This document shows, in pieces, positions 1 to 10,989 of a DNA stretch of 64,000 bases; the stretch's first letter is position 1; every line of letters starts with the position of its first letter. The notes under the pieces are model-generated. The model searched no databases and was not told the origin of the DNA. It saw only the letters and a list, made by a program, of their open reading frames with translations. This DNA comes from Nocardioides nitrophenolicus (GTDB taxonomy: Bacteria; Actinomycetota; Actinomycetes; Propionibacteriales; Nocardioidaceae). Position numbers and translations under genes: made by a program. The stretch spans positions 4,154,001 to 4,218,000 of the forward strand of contig NZ_JAFBBY010000001.1 of the NCBI RefSeq assembly GCF_016907515.1, read 5' to 3'.

Positions 1-137
1 CACTCGCGACCTACCGACGCACGGTCCGGCTCGAGATCGAGGACGCCGCCGGCTCCCGTGACGAGACCTATGCCCGCGGCGTCGGCCTGGTCCGGACGGA
101 CGAAGCGGGCCTCGTCGCGTACGACGAGGCCCGCTAG
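1..137 (+). CDS. C-terminal end of an unidentified protein (partial)
   Basis: The frame that starts at base 3 is open from the window edge to a TAG at 135-137 and encodes 44 residues ending in VAYDEAR. Its codons have the strong third-position G/C preference of a real gene in this genome. The stretch is rich in charged residues and has no membrane segment. It converges on the aquaporin gene with 20 bp between the two stop codons. The piece is too short to name a family. Confidence 0.55.
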   Translation, partial: LATYRRTVRLEIEDAAGSRDETYARGVGLVRTDEAGLVAYDEAR

Positions 138-157
138 GTCACTGCTGGATCAGGCGC

Positions 158-1255
158 TCACTGCGGCGGACGCACCTGCGTCTGGTCGCTCGCCGGAGGC
201 GCCCATCCGGCCTGCGGGTCCGGAGCGGCCGGAGCGGCCGGAGCCGCGGGAGCGGCCGGGGCGGCGGGCTGCTGGGCCGGGATCCACTGCTGGGACGCGG
301 GATCCCACTGCCAGCCGTCCTGGATGATCGGCTGGCCCTGCTGCGGGACGGGCTGGGCGACCTGACCGGCCTGCTGGCCCGGCTGCGCCTGGTGCTGACC
401 GTAGGCCTGCTGCTGGCCGTAGGCCTGCTGGTTCCACTGCTGGGTGAAGGCCGGGTCGGACGAGCCGCCGGCGCCGAAGTTGAGGCCGGAGCCGGGAACC
501 GGGTCGGTGCCGTGGCCGAACACCAGCGGGTAGAGCAGACCGGCCACCGCGCCGCCGAGGAGCGGGGCCACGATGAACAGCCAGAGCTGGACGATCGCGT
601 CGCTGCCGGAGAAGAAGGCGACGCCGATCGACCGGGCCGGGTTGACCGACGTACCGGTGGCGGGGATGGCCACGAAGTGGATCGCCGCGAGGGTGAGGCC
701 GATGGTGAGCGGGGCCATCGCGGCCACGGCCCGGTTGCGCGCGTCGGTGGTGCCGAGGATGACCGTCACGAAGATGAAGGTCAGGATGAACTCGATGAGC
801 AGCGCGCCGAGCAGCTCGACGCCGCCGTGGTCGCCGAAGCCGTTGGAGCCGAGCGGGTCGCCGAACTCCCAGCCGAAGTCGCTGGAGAGCGCGGTGAGCG
901 CGAGCAGGAGGCCGCCGACCAGGCCGCCGACGATCTGGGCGACGCTGTAGAGACCGGCGTCCTTCCACGAGATGCGGCCGCCGAGCGCGGCGCCGACCGA
1001 GACGGCCGGGTTGAAGTGGCCGCCGGAGACGCGGCCGAAGGTGTAGGCCATCGCGATCACCGCGATGCCGAACGACAGGCCGATGGACGTGATCGCGAAC
1101 AGCCCGGCGAGGCCGGTGTCGTCGCGGGCGGCGTTGGTGAAGATGACCGCAGAGCCGCACCCGATGAAGACGAGGACGGCGGTGCCGAGGGCCTCGGCCG
1201 CGATCTTCTGGACGAGGGTGGGTGGTGTGGACGTATCCACTGCTTCTTCTGACAT
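158..1255 (-). CDS. Aquaporin of the AqpZ water-channel type with a long C-terminal tail
   Basis: This is a membrane channel of the MIP family, 365 aa long. Both pore motifs are intact: NPA at residues 82-84 (GHFNPAV) and NPA at 205-207 (TSVNPARS). The selectivity filter reads F62, H193, T202 and R208, which matches the water-specific AqpZ pattern rather than a glycerol facilitator. Residues from about 262 form a Q/P/A-rich low-complexity tail of about 100 residues containing a W-x-W-D-P motif. Most AqpZ proteins end near 240 aa, so the tail is an addition, probably cytoplasmic. The ATG at 1255 is supported by a strong GGAGGAGAAGG ribosome site just upstream. The gene is divergent from icd, and a TAGGCT box at 1310-1315 on the minus strand may be its -10. 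Confidence 0.93.
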   Translation of the reverse strand: MSEEAVDTSTPPTLVQKIAAEALGTAVLVFIGCGSAVIFTNAARDDTGLAGLFAITSIGLSFGIAVIAMAYTFGRVSGGHFNPAVSVGAALGGRISWKDAGLYSVAQIVGGLVGGLLLALTALSSDFGWEFGDPLGSNGFGDHGGVELLGALLIEFILTFIFVTVILGTTDARNRAVAAMAPLTIGLTLAAIHFVAIPATGTSVNPARSIGVAFFSGSDAIVQLWLFIVAPLLGGAVAGLLYPLVFGHGTDPVPGSGLNFGAGGSSDPAFTQQWNQQAYGQQQAYGQHQAQPGQQAGQVAQPVPQQGQPIIQDGWQWDPASQQWIPAQQPAAPAAPAAPAAPAAPDPQAGWAPPASDQTQVRPPQ

Positions 1256-1362
1256 GGGCTGGACCTTCTCCTCCGTGGGGCTCCCGAAAACCGCCGGGTT
1301 ACACGAGCCAGCCTAGTCATTACTGTGGCTGCCGAAGGGGACGTGTGCCCCGGCATCAGGTA

Positions 1363-1376
1363 TCTTGACGTCAAGA
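1363..1376. promoter_or_regulatory. Perfect 14-bp palindrome at the icd promoter (candidate operator)
   Basis: The sequence TCTTGACGTCAAGA is a perfect palindrome in the aquaporin-icd divergent gap, 34 bp before the icd start. A possible -10, TATCTT at 1361-1366, overlaps its left half, so a bound protein would cover the transcription start. The binding protein is not identifiable from the window. Confidence 0.5.
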
Positions 1377-1400
1377 ATCCCATCCACGGCCCAGGAGTGA

Positions 1401-3599
<2,199 letters not shown>

Positions 3600-3607
3600 G
3601 CCGCTCC

Positions 3608-4276
3608 ATGTCGCTGCCAGCCGCGGTCCGCACGTCGTTGCGGGCCGCGGCTGACGCGTCCCTGGCCCCGGGGCAGCAGGCGTACATGAAGTCGGCGATG
3701 CCCTTCCTCGGTGTCCGGGTGCCCGACGTACGCCGCCTGGTCCGCGACCTGGTCCGCGACCTCGGGATCGGCGACCCGGCCGAGCTGAGCGCGGCCGCGC
3801 GCGAGCTGTGGGACGAGGCGACCCACCGCGAGGAGAGGTACGCCGCGGCGGCGCTCGTCGGCCTGCGCCCGCTCCGGGGCGACCTGGGGCTGGTGCCCTT
3901 CCACGAGCACGTCGCCCGCACCGGCGCCTGGTGGGACCACGTCGACGAGGCCGCGCACCGGGTCGCCGAGCTCCATGACGCCCATCCGGAGGAGACGGCG
4001 ACGGTGGTGCTGCGCTGGTCGAGCGACGAGGCGTCCTTCTGGGTGCGCCGGCTCGCGATCATCTCCCAGCTGGGGCGCAAGGAGCGCACCGATCTCGACC
4101 TGCTGGCCGCGGTGCTGGAGCCCAACCTCGCCGAGCGCGAGTTCTTCCTCCGCAAGGCCGTGGGCTGGTCGCTGCGCGAGGTGGCGAAGGTCGACCCGGC
4201 CTGGGTCCGCGCCTACGTCGAGCGCCACGAGCTCAGCCCGCTGAGCCGCCGGGAGGCCCTCAAACACCTCCGATAG
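3608..4276 (+). CDS. DNA alkylation repair protein (AlkD-like HEAT-repeat glycosylase family)
   Basis: The 222-aa product is built of amphipathic helices and carries the family pattern of the DNA_alkylation_repair (HEAT-like) proteins: the N-terminal [17 protein letters not shown], then [16 protein letters not shown], and a C-terminal [16 protein letters not shown]. Members of this family remove bulky or cationic alkylated bases from DNA. The ATG at 3608 begins directly at the conserved N-terminus and lies 8 bp after icd, so the two are likely one transcript. The TAG stop at 4274-4276 lies inside the first copy of a tandem repeat that runs into a long hairpin. Substrate range cannot be read from the sequence. 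Confidence 0.88.
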   Translation: MSLPAAVRTSLRAAADASLAPGQQAYMKSAMPFLGVRVPDVRRLVRDLVRDLGIGDPAELSAAARELWDEATHREERYAAAALVGLRPLRGDLGLVPFHEHVARTGAWWDHVDEAAHRVAELHDAHPEETATVVLRWSSDEASFWVRRLAIISQLGRKERTDLDLLAAVLEPNLAEREFFLRKAVGWSLREVAKVDPAWVRAYVERHELSPLSRREALKHLR

Positions 4277-4326
4277 TCCCGGCCGCACCTCCGATAGTCC
4301 CGGCCGCACCTCCGATAGTCCCGGCC
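4265..4326 (+). repeat. Three tandem 21-bp repeats overlapping a stop codon
   Basis: The unit CACCTCCGATAGTCCCGGCC(G) occurs at 4265-4285, 4286-4306 and 4307-4326, the last copy lacking its final G. The first copy encodes the last residues and the TAG stop of the DNA-alkylation repair gene. The third copy continues into the left arm of the hairpin at 4316-4374. Confidence 0.9.
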
Positions 4327-4374
4327 CAAAAGCACCGAAATGGGCATCGATTCGGTGCTTTTGGGCCGGGACTA
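4316..4374. terminator. 24-bp perfect hairpin between the alkylation-repair and ABC genes
   Basis: Bases 4316-4339 pair without mismatch with 4351-4374 around an 11-nt loop. No U-tract follows, so if it ends transcription it does so as a long tail-less hairpin. It lies after the icd operon and about 60 bp before the ABC exporter start. Confidence 0.7.
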
Positions 4375-4423
4375 CCGGGGTGGACCGGAAGATATTCGGA
4401 GGCGAAGTGTCGGCACCGGAACC

Positions 4424-4429
4424 TACGCT
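4424..4429 (+). promoter_or_regulatory. -10 box TACGCT for a leaderless ABC exporter gene
   Basis: TACGCT lies 7 nt before the ATG at 4437. This places the transcription start at or next to the start codon, a leaderless arrangement common in Actinobacteria. It favours 4437 over an upstream GTG at 4407, which is preceded by GGAGG. Confidence 0.5.
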
Positions 4430-4436
4430 GGTCCCG

Positions 4437-7400
4437 ATGTCCACGACGCTGACCCGCCCCGATGCCCCCGAGCGGCCCGCCGTCGGTGGCGACCCGGCGC
4501 GTCGCGTCGACTGGCGCCGCCTGCGTACGCCGGCCGCCGGCTTCGCCGTGGGCGCGGTCGCGGTCGCGGCGCTGGGCCAGGCGCTCGGCACGGTCGTCGC
4601 CGGCCGGATCGCCGACCACCCCACCGCGCTGCTGGTGGGCTGGCTGGCGCTGTTCGTCGTCGGCTCCGCCGTCGTCGACACCGCCGGCCGGGTGGTGTGG
4701 GCCGGGGTGGTCGACCGGGCCGAGGGCCGGCTGCGCGGCGACCTGCTCAGCGCCGCGCTGCAGCAGCCCTTGGAGCACCTCACCGAGCAGGCCGTCGGCG
4801 AGGTCCTCGACCGCGTCGACGACGACACCCACGAGGTCGGCACCCTGCTCCGCCAGCAGATCTGGATGGCGATGCGCACGGGCTTCGCCTCGGTGCCGAT
4901 GTGGCTGGTCGCCGGCTTCACCTGGTGGCCCGCCTTCGTGCTGTTCCCGCTCGTCGGCGCGGTGACCGTATGGGTGATGCGTCCGGCGCTGGTCGAGATC
5001 GCCCGCCGCAAGGTGATCGAGGAGGCCGCCTGGACCGACCACGCCGCGGCGCTCGAGGAGGGTGTCGCGGGGCGCGACGATCTCCGCACCAGCCTCGGCC
5101 AGGCGTTCGCCGTACGCCGGCTGGCGCGGCTCTCGGCCGACGTCCACGAGAAGTTCCGCCGGGTGCTGATGATCGAGGCCCGGCTGGCGGTCAAGGTCGG
5201 CCTGCTGCTCCACGGCCTGCTCGCCGCCATCGCGATCGCCGGCGTCGCGCTGGTCAGCGGCGACCATCTCGGGGTCGCGCGGCTGGTCACGCTGTTCCTG
5301 GTCACCACGATCTTCGTGGGCCAGATCAACAACCTCGCCCACCAGCTGCCCGACATCCAGGCCGGCCTCGGCGCCGTGCTCCGGCTGCGCCAGCTGCTGG
5401 CCGTCGAGGCCGAGCCCGAGGGCGGCGCGGCCGTCCCGTCGGGTGCGCTCGACCTGCGCATCCGCCACCTCGACTTCGCCTACAACGAGAGCTCGTTCGC
5501 GCTCCGCGACGTCACGCTCTACATCGAGCAGGGCCACACCCTCGCGCTCGTCGGCCGCACCGGCTCCGGCAAGTCCACCCTCGCCTCGCTGCTCTCGCGG
5601 GCCGCGGAGCCGCCGCCCGGCACGATCTTCCTCGGCGGGGCCGACATCACCACCCTCGACCTCCACGAGCTGCGCCGCCGGGTCGGCGTGGTCACCCAGC
5701 GCACCGAGATCCTGGCCGGCACCCTCGCCGACAACATCACCCTGTTCGCCCCGGTGCCGCGCGCCGAGGTCGAGGCGGCGGTCGCCGAGCTCGGCCTCAC
5801 CGAGTGGGTCGCCGGCCTGCCCGACGGCCTCGACACCGTGCTCGGCCCCGGCGGCACCACCCTCTCGGCGGGCGAGGAGCAGCTGGTCGCCTTCGCCCGG
5901 CTGCTGGTGCGCCACGTCCAGGTCGTGGTCCTCGACGAGGCGACCGCCCGGATGGACCCGGTCACCGAGGCCCGCGTGGTCGCCGCCGCCGACCGGCTGA
6001 TCAGCGGCCGCACCGGCATCCTCGTCGCCCACCGGCTGAGCACGATCGAGCGCGCCGAGGCGGTCGCCGTCCTCGACCACGGCTCGGTCATCCAGCACGG
6101 CCCCCGCGACGAGCTGGCATTGATCGAGGGACCGTTCCGCAGGCTGCTCGCCGCCAGCGACACCGAAGGCTTCGCCGACGCCGATCTCGACCCGGCCGAG
6201 GCGAGCGCCGCGGTGGGCGGTCGGCGTCGCACCGGTCCGCCTCCCGAGCGGCCCGAGATCGACCCCGGCTCCTCGCTCGCCCGCGGCACCTGGAACGCCT
6301 TCTGGGTCCGGCCGTGGTGGGGCGCCTGGTCGGTGCTGCTCTTCCTCGGCGGCACGATCTTCGCCCCGCTCGGCGCGATCACCGGCTTCGTCTGGGGCCG
6401 GATCGTCGAGCGGCTCGAGGCGGGGGAGTCCTCGCTCGCCCTGGTCGTCGTGCTCGTGGCCAGCCTGCTGGTCGCGCCCTTCCTGCTCGCCGACGCCTTC
6501 CGCCGCTACCCGCGCTGGTGGATCGAGGTGATGCTGCGGGTGCGGATGTCGGTGCTGCTCGGCCAGGTCCGCGCCCACCGGCTGCCCCGCACCCCTCCCG
6601 GTGAGGTGGTCGCCCGGTCGATGGACGCCGACCGCTACGCCCGCTACGCCGACCGCTGGGTCGACTTCGTCAACGGTCTGCTCATCGCCGCGATCACCAT
6701 GGTCGCCGGCGGCACCTGGCTCGCCGGTGGCGTGCTGCTCGTCGTCATGCTCACCAGCGCCCTCGCGTCCTCGATCGGCCGGCCGATCGCGGGCCGGTCG
6801 GCCGCGCGCTCGTCGGCGGCCCGGGCCCGGTTCGGCCGCGCCGTCGTCTCGGCCGTCGAGTCCGCCCGCACGGTCAAGCTCGCCGGCCGCACCCCCCAGG
6901 TCCACGCCCACCTCCGGCGGGTCGACGACGGCCGGGTCGAGGCGGCGGTCTTCGAGCACCGGGTGCAGGCCGTCCTCGACGGCGTACCCATCGTGATGGT
7001 GCAGGTCGGCGTGGTGGCCGCCTGGGCGCTCTACCTGTGGGACGTGTGGGGGCTGGCCACCGCGCTGCTCGTCGCGACCGCGGTCAACGGCTTCGACTGG
7101 TTCGGCCGGGTCGCGGGCGCGGTGGTCACCGAGGCCCCCGGCACCCGTGCCTGGCAGCAGGCCACCGCGGGCTTCGCCGGCGGCCGTGACCTGATGGCGA
7201 TGGCCGACGGCATCGACCTGGTCACCGGCGTCGCGCCCGAGCCGGTCGCGCCGACCCGGGTGCCGCTCGACCGGCTCGAGCTGGCCGGCTACACCGCCGT
7301 CCACGACGACGGCACCATCGGCGCCGCCGGGGTCGACCTCGCGGTCGAGCGCGGCGAGCTGGTGCTCCTGGTCGGCCAGGTCGGCTCCGGCAAGTCCAGC

Positions 7401-7946
7401 CTGCTGTCCTCGCTGGCCGGCCTGATCGACCACCGCGGCACGCTGCGCTGGAACGGCGTCGACGTGGTCGATCCCGAGACCTTCCTGCGCCCCAGCCAGG
7501 TCGCCCACGTCGCCCAGGTGCCGCGGGTGCTGTCCGGCACCTTCGCCGACAACATCCTGCTCGGCCACGACCGCGACATCACCCGGCCGATCGAGACGGC
7601 CCGGATGAGCGAGGACGTCGCCGACGCCGGTGGCCCGGACGCCGTGATCGGCCACCGCGGCGTGCGTCTGTCCGGCGGTCAGGTCCAGCGCCTCGCCCTG
7701 GCCCGCGCGCTGGCCGCCGACGCCGAGCTGCTCCTCGCCGACGACGTCTCGAGCGCCCTCGACGCCGCCACCGAGATCGAGCTGTGGGCCGCCCTGCGCG
7801 AGCGCCACACCACCGTGATCGGCGCGACCTCGAAGCGCGCCGCCCTCGCCCAGGCCGACCGCGTCGTCGTCCTCGTCGACGGCGCGGTCGCCGCGGTCGG
7901 GCCCTGGTCGGAGCTGGCGGGGGACTGGGGGCACCTCGCGGGCTGA
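4437..7946 (+). CDS. Double-length (TMD-NBD-TMD-NBD) ABC exporter with one degenerate ATP site
   Basis: A 1169-aa fusion of two exporter half-transporters, each with about six membrane segments followed by an ATPase domain. NBD1 has Walker A GRTGSGKST, Walker B VVVLDEATARMD with the catalytic Glu, H-loop VAHRLST, but signature LSAGEEQ. NBD2 has Walker A GQVGSGKSS and canonical signature LSGGQ, but Walker B LLADDVSSALD (Asp for Glu) and no H-loop His (GATSKRAAL). One composite site (NBD1 Walker motifs with the NBD2 signature) is therefore complete and the other is degenerate, as in heterodimeric exporters. The substrate, probably a drug or lipid, is unknown. The start is taken at the ATG that fits a leaderless promoter. 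A start at GTG 4407 would add 10 residues. Confidence 0.9.
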   Translation: MSTTLTRPDAPERPAVGGDPARRVDWRRLRTPAAGFAVGAVAVAALGQALGTVVAGRIADHPTALLVGWLALFVVGSAVVDTAGRVVWAGVVDRAEGRLRGDLLSAALQQPLEHLTEQAVGEVLDRVDDDTHEVGTLLRQQIWMAMRTGFASVPMWLVAGFTWWPAFVLFPLVGAVTVWVMRPALVEIARRKVIEEAAWTDHAAALEEGVAGRDDLRTSLGQAFAVRRLARLSADVHEKFRRVLMIEARLAVKVGLLLHGLLAAIAIAGVALVSGDHLGVARLVTLFLVTTIFVGQINNLAHQLPDIQAGLGAVLRLRQLLAVEAEPEGGAAVPSGALDLRIRHLDFAYNESSFALRDVTLYIEQGHTLALVGRTGSGKSTLASLLSRAAEPPPGTIFLGGADITTLDLHELRRRVGVVTQRTEILAGTLADNITLFAPVPRAEVEAAVAELGLTEWVAGLPDGLDTVLGPGGTTLSAGEEQLVAFARLLVRHVQVVVLDEATARMDPVTEARVVAAADRLISGRTGILVAHRLSTIERAEAVAVLDHGSVIQHGPRDELALIEGPFRRLLAASDTEGFADADLDPAEASAAVGGRRRTGPPPERPEIDPGSSLARGTWNAFWVRPWWGAWSVLLFLGGTIFAPLGAITGFVWGRIVERLEAGESSLALVVVLVASLLVAPFLLADAFRRYPRWWIEVMLRVRMSVLLGQVRAHRLPRTPPGEVVARSMDADRYARYADRWVDFVNGLLIAAITMVAGGTWLAGGVLLVVMLTSALASSIGRPIAGRSAARSSAARARFGRAVVSAVESARTVKLAGRTPQVHAHLRRVDDGRVEAAVFEHRVQAVLDGVPIVMVQVGVVAAWALYLWDVWGLATALLVATAVNGFDWFGRVAGAVVTEAPGTRAWQQATAGFAGGRDLMAMADGIDLVTGVAPEPVAPTRVPLDRLELAGYTAVHDDGTIGAAGVDLAVERGELVLLVGQVGSGKSSLLSSLAGLIDHRGTLRWNGVDVVDPETFLRPSQVAHVAQVPRVLSGTFADNILLGHDRDITRPIETARMSEDVADAGGPDAVIGHRGVRLSGGQVQRLALARALAADAELLLADDVSSALDAATEIELWAALRERHTTVIGATSKRAALAQADRVVVLVDGAVAAVGPWSELAGDWGHLAG

Positions 7947-8021
7947 GGCCCGGACGTGACCCGGCCCACGCCCGGGCCGCAGACATCCGACGTCCTGGAA
8001 TAGCCGGCGGCGCCGCCCGGT

Positions 8022-8027
8022 TAGCAT
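8022..8027 (+). promoter_or_regulatory. -10 box TAGCAT for the leaderless MFS gene
   Basis: TAGCAT ends 5 nt before the GTG at 8033, with only a run of C between, and no ribosome site is present. It fixes the start of the MFS gene. Confidence 0.5.
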
Positions 8028-8032
8028 CCCCC

Positions 8033-9259
8033 GTGACCTCCTCGCCGACGACCACCTCGACCGAGGGGCGCCCGGCGGTGTCCCACAGCCGACCCGCGCT
8101 GGCGATCCTGGCGCTCGCGGTCGGTGGGTTCACCATCGGCACCACCGAGTTCATGACCATGGGCGTGCTGCCCGAGATCGCCCGGGGCGTCGACGTGTCG
8201 GTGCCGGACGCGGGGCACGTCATCTCGGCGTACGCGCTCGGGGTCGTGGTCGGCGTACCGATCCTGGCCTTCTTCGGCGCGGCCCTGCCGCGCCGGGCGA
8301 TGCTGGTGGGGCTGATGGCGGCGTACGCCGCGTTCAACCTGCTCAGCGCCGCCGCGCCCGGCTTCCACGTGCTGACCGCGGCCCGCTTCCTCGACGGCCT
8401 GCCCCACGGCGCCTACTTCGGCGTGGCCAGCCTGGTCGCCGCCAGCCTGGTCGCCCCCGAGCGGCGGGGCCGGGCGGTGGCGAGCGTGATGCTCGGGCTC
8501 TCCGTGGCCAATGTGGTCGGCGTACCGCTGGCCACCTTCCTCGGCCAGCAGGTCGGTTGGCGCTCGACGTACCTGCTCGGCGGGGTGTTGGCGCTGGTCA
8601 CCGCGGCGCTGGTGCTCGCCGCCGTGCCGTCGATGGCGGGCGACACCGAGGCCAGCGGCCGCAAGGAGGCGCGCGAGTTCTTCGGCAGCCTGCAGGTGTG
8701 GCTGACGATGGCGGTCGGCGCGGTCGGCTTCGGCGGGATGTTCGCGGTCTACTCCTACATCGCCAAGACGGTCACCGAGGTCGGCGGCCTCGAGCGCGGC
8801 ACGGTGCCCTTCTTCGTCCTGGCGCTCGGCCTCGGCATGGTCGCCGGCACCTGGCTCGCCGGCGAGCTCGCCGCCTGGTCGGTGTTCCGCAGCCTGCTGC
8901 TCTCCGGCGTCACCGGCATCGTGCTGATGCTCGTCTACTACGCCGCCGCGCCCCACGGCTGGCTGCTGCTGCCCGTCGCCTTCCTGGTCACCGCCGTCGG
9001 CTCGGTGCTCGTCGTCAACCTCCAGCTGCGGCTGATGGACGTCGCCGGCGACGCGGTCACCCTCGGCGCGGCCATGAACCACGCCGCCCTCAACATCGCC
9101 AACGCCCTCGGCGCCTGGCTCGGCGGCCTGGTCATCGCCGGCGGCCACGGCTACCGCGCTCCCGCGCTGGTGGGTGCGGCCCTCGCCGCACTGGGTACGG
9201 CGATCCTGCTCGTCTCCGCGGTGGCTCACCGCCGGGCGGGTTCTCCCCGTCGTATCTGA
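8033..9259 (+). CDS. MFS efflux transporter (DHA1, AraJ/YdhP-like)
   Basis: This 408-aa inner-membrane protein has about twelve hydrophobic segments. The first helix carries GGFTIGTTEFMTMGVLP, typical of the arabinose-efflux/YdhP branch of the DHA1 drug:proton antiporters, and a basic loop VAPERRGRAVA follows helix four. The GTG at 8033 is preceded by TAGCAT and no ribosome site. It sits alone between the ABC exporter and trpS. The stop codon lies inside the arm of a 16-bp hairpin. Substrate specificity cannot be told from sequence. Confidence 0.88.
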   Translation: MTSSPTTTSTEGRPAVSHSRPALAILALAVGGFTIGTTEFMTMGVLPEIARGVDVSVPDAGHVISAYALGVVVGVPILAFFGAALPRRAMLVGLMAAYAAFNLLSAAAPGFHVLTAARFLDGLPHGAYFGVASLVAASLVAPERRGRAVASVMLGLSVANVVGVPLATFLGQQVGWRSTYLLGGVLALVTAALVLAAVPSMAGDTEASGRKEAREFFGSLQVWLTMAVGAVGFGGMFAVYSYIAKTVTEVGGLERGTVPFFVLALGLGMVAGTWLAGELAAWSVFRSLLLSGVTGIVLMLVYYAAAPHGWLLLPVAFLVTAVGSVLVVNLQLRLMDVAGDAVTLGAAMNHAALNIANALGAWLGGLVIAGGHGYRAPALVGAALAALGTAILLVSAVAHRRAGSPRRI

Positions 9260-9310
9260 CGAACGGGCTGCGGGTTCGACGAATTCACAGCCCCTTCGTC
9301 AGATACGACG
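9248..9310. terminator. Hairpin with the MFS stop codon in its stem
   Basis: Bases 9248-9263 pair perfectly with 9295-9310 (CGTCGTATCTGACGAA and its complement), and GGGCTG at 9265-9270 pairs with CAGCCC at 9288-9293. The TGA of the MFS gene at 9257-9259 is part of the left arm. No U-tract follows. Confidence 0.7.
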
Positions 9311-9376
9311 AGCAACCCGGGCCGCGCGGGACGGGGGCTTTACGCGGAGAACCGGCGGCCTGCGAGAATCGCTCCC

Positions 9377-10465
9377 ATGTCCGCCACCACCGAGCACCCG
9401 CCCGTGCCGGAGACCGCGCAGCCGGCCGCGCCCGAGGGGGCCGCGCGACCGCGCGTGCTGTCCGGGATCCAGCCGACCGCCGACTCCTTCCACCTCGGCA
9501 ACTACATGGGTGCGCTGCGGCAGTGGGTGGACCTGCAGCGCGACCACCAGCCGTTCTTCTTCATCGCCGACCAGCACGCGATCACCACCGACTGGGACCC
9601 CAAGCTGCTGCGCGAGCGCACCCTGCGCAGCGCCGCCCAGCTCCTCGCGGCCGGCGTCGACCCCGAGAAGTCGGCGATCTTCGTGCAGAGCCACATCCCC
9701 GCGCACGCCCAGCTCGGCTGGGTGCTCAACGGGCTGACCGGCTTCGGCGAGGCGCGGCGGATGACGCAGTTCAAGGACAAGTCGGCGAAGGGCGGCGAGG
9801 GCGCGGCGAGCGTGGGCCTGTTCGCGTACCCGATCCTGATGGCCGCCGACATCCTGCTCTACCGGCCCCACTACGTGCCGGTCGGCGAAGACCAGCGCCA
9901 GCACCTCGAGCTGACCCGCGACCTCGCGCAGCGTTTCAACGGCCGGTTCAAGAAGACCTTCCGGCTGCCCGAGCCCTACATCCTCAAGGCGACCGCGAAG
10001 ATCTACGACCTGCAGGAGCCGACCAAGAAGATGTCGAAGTCGGGCTCGGGCCCCAACGGCATCATCGAGATGCTCGAGGAACCGGCCCGGTCGGCGAAGA
10101 AGATCCGCTCGGCGGTCACCGACTCCGGCACCGAGATCCGCTTCGACCAGGACGAGAAGCCGGGGGTCAGCAACCTGCTGACCATCTACTCCGCGCTGAC
10201 CGGGGAGAGCGTCCAGGCCCTCGAGGAGCAGTACGCCGGCAAGATGTACGGCGACCTCAAGAAGGACCTCGCCGACGTGGTGGTCGGCTTCGTGACCCCG
10301 TTCCGGGACCGGACGCTGGAGCTCCTCGACAACCAGGACCACCTGATGCAGGTGCTCGCGCAGGGTGCCGAGACGGCGGGCGCCGTCGCCGAGAGCACGC
10401 TGCGCGACGTCTACCAGCGGGTCGGCTTCGTGGCACCGGTGGAGCGTCGTACGGAGGCCCGCTGA
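9377..10465 (+). CDS. trpS: Tryptophanyl-tRNA synthetase
   Basis: This class Ic synthetase charges tRNA-Trp. The 362-aa protein has the HIGH-equivalent HLGN at residues 39-42 ([11 protein letters not shown]) and the KMSKS loop near residues 217-221 (KKMSKSGSG), with the specificity region [13 protein letters not shown] between them. About 25 residues of disordered, Pro/Ala-rich N-terminus precede the catalytic core, longer than in most bacteria. GAGAAT at 9364-9369 ends 7 nt before the ATG and suggests leaderless transcription. The TGA overlaps the ATG of the next gene by one base, so translation is coupled. Confidence 0.97.
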   Translation: MSATTEHPPVPETAQPAAPEGAARPRVLSGIQPTADSFHLGNYMGALRQWVDLQRDHQPFFFIADQHAITTDWDPKLLRERTLRSAAQLLAAGVDPEKSAIFVQSHIPAHAQLGWVLNGLTGFGEARRMTQFKDKSAKGGEGAASVGLFAYPILMAADILLYRPHYVPVGEDQRQHLELTRDLAQRFNGRFKKTFRLPEPYILKATAKIYDLQEPTKKMSKSGSGPNGIIEMLEEPARSAKKIRSAVTDSGTEIRFDQDEKPGVSNLLTIYSALTGESVQALEEQYAGKMYGDLKKDLADVVVGFVTPFRDRTLELLDNQDHLMQVLAQGAETAGAVAESTLRDVYQRVGFVAPVERRTEAR

Positions 10466-10971
10466 TGCCGGTGATCGGCGTCGCCGTCGCCATCCCGGAG
10501 CCGTGGGCCGCCGAGCTGGTCGGCTACCGGCACCGGATCGGGGACCCGACCGCGGCCGGCGTACCGAGCCACATCACGCTCATCCCGCCGACCGAGGTGG
10601 CCGACGACCTCGCCGGGATCGAGGCCCACCTCGAGCGTGTGGCGAGCAAGGTGGCGCCGTTCCGGGTTCATCTGCGCGGAACGGGTACCTTCCGGCCCGT
10701 GTCGCCCGTCGTCTTCGTCAGCCTCGCCGAGGGAATCTCCCAGTGCGAGCAGCTCGCCGACGCCGTACGCCGGGGTCCGCTCGCCGTCGACCTCGACTAC
10801 CCGTACCACCCCCACGTCACCGTCGCGCACCACCTCGACGACCCCACCCTGGACGCGGCCTTCGACGACCTGGCCGGCTTCGAGTGCGCCTTCGACGTCA
10901 CCGACTTCCACCTGTACGTCCACCACGAGCAGGAGGGCTGGCGCTCCAGCCGCACCTTCCCGCTCGGCTGA
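10465..10971 (+). CDS. 2'-5' RNA ligase / cyclic phosphodiesterase superfamily protein
   Basis: The 168-aa protein has the two H-x-T/S motifs of the 2H phosphoesterase fold, HIT at residues 36-38 and HVT at 117-119, at the spacing expected for LigT-like proteins. Such enzymes act on 2'-5' or cyclic nucleotide and RNA phosphodiester bonds. The ATG overlaps the trpS stop by one base. This pairing with trpS and with the YihY-like gene that follows suggests an RNA-related housekeeping role, but no substrate can be assigned. Confidence 0.85.
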   Translation: MPVIGVAVAIPEPWAAELVGYRHRIGDPTAAGVPSHITLIPPTEVADDLAGIEAHLERVASKVAPFRVHLRGTGTFRPVSPVVFVSLAEGISQCEQLADAVRRGPLAVDLDYPYHPHVTVAHHLDDPTLDAAFDDLAGFECAFDVTDFHLYVHHEQEGWRSSRTFPLG

Positions 10972-10989
10972 ACCGCACCGGAGGCCGCG

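Noticed and set aside
4265..4326. Tandem 21-bp repeats as a CRISPR array
   Set aside because: The copies abut without spacers, number only three, and include a coding stop; no cas genes are present.
4260..8027. Very long minus-strand open frame opposite the ABC exporter
   Set aside because: The plus-strand exporter has full domain motifs; the antisense frame is Arg/Gly/Asp/His-rich with no recognisable domain, as expected from the high GC3 mirror. The same reasoning removes the other long antisense frames.
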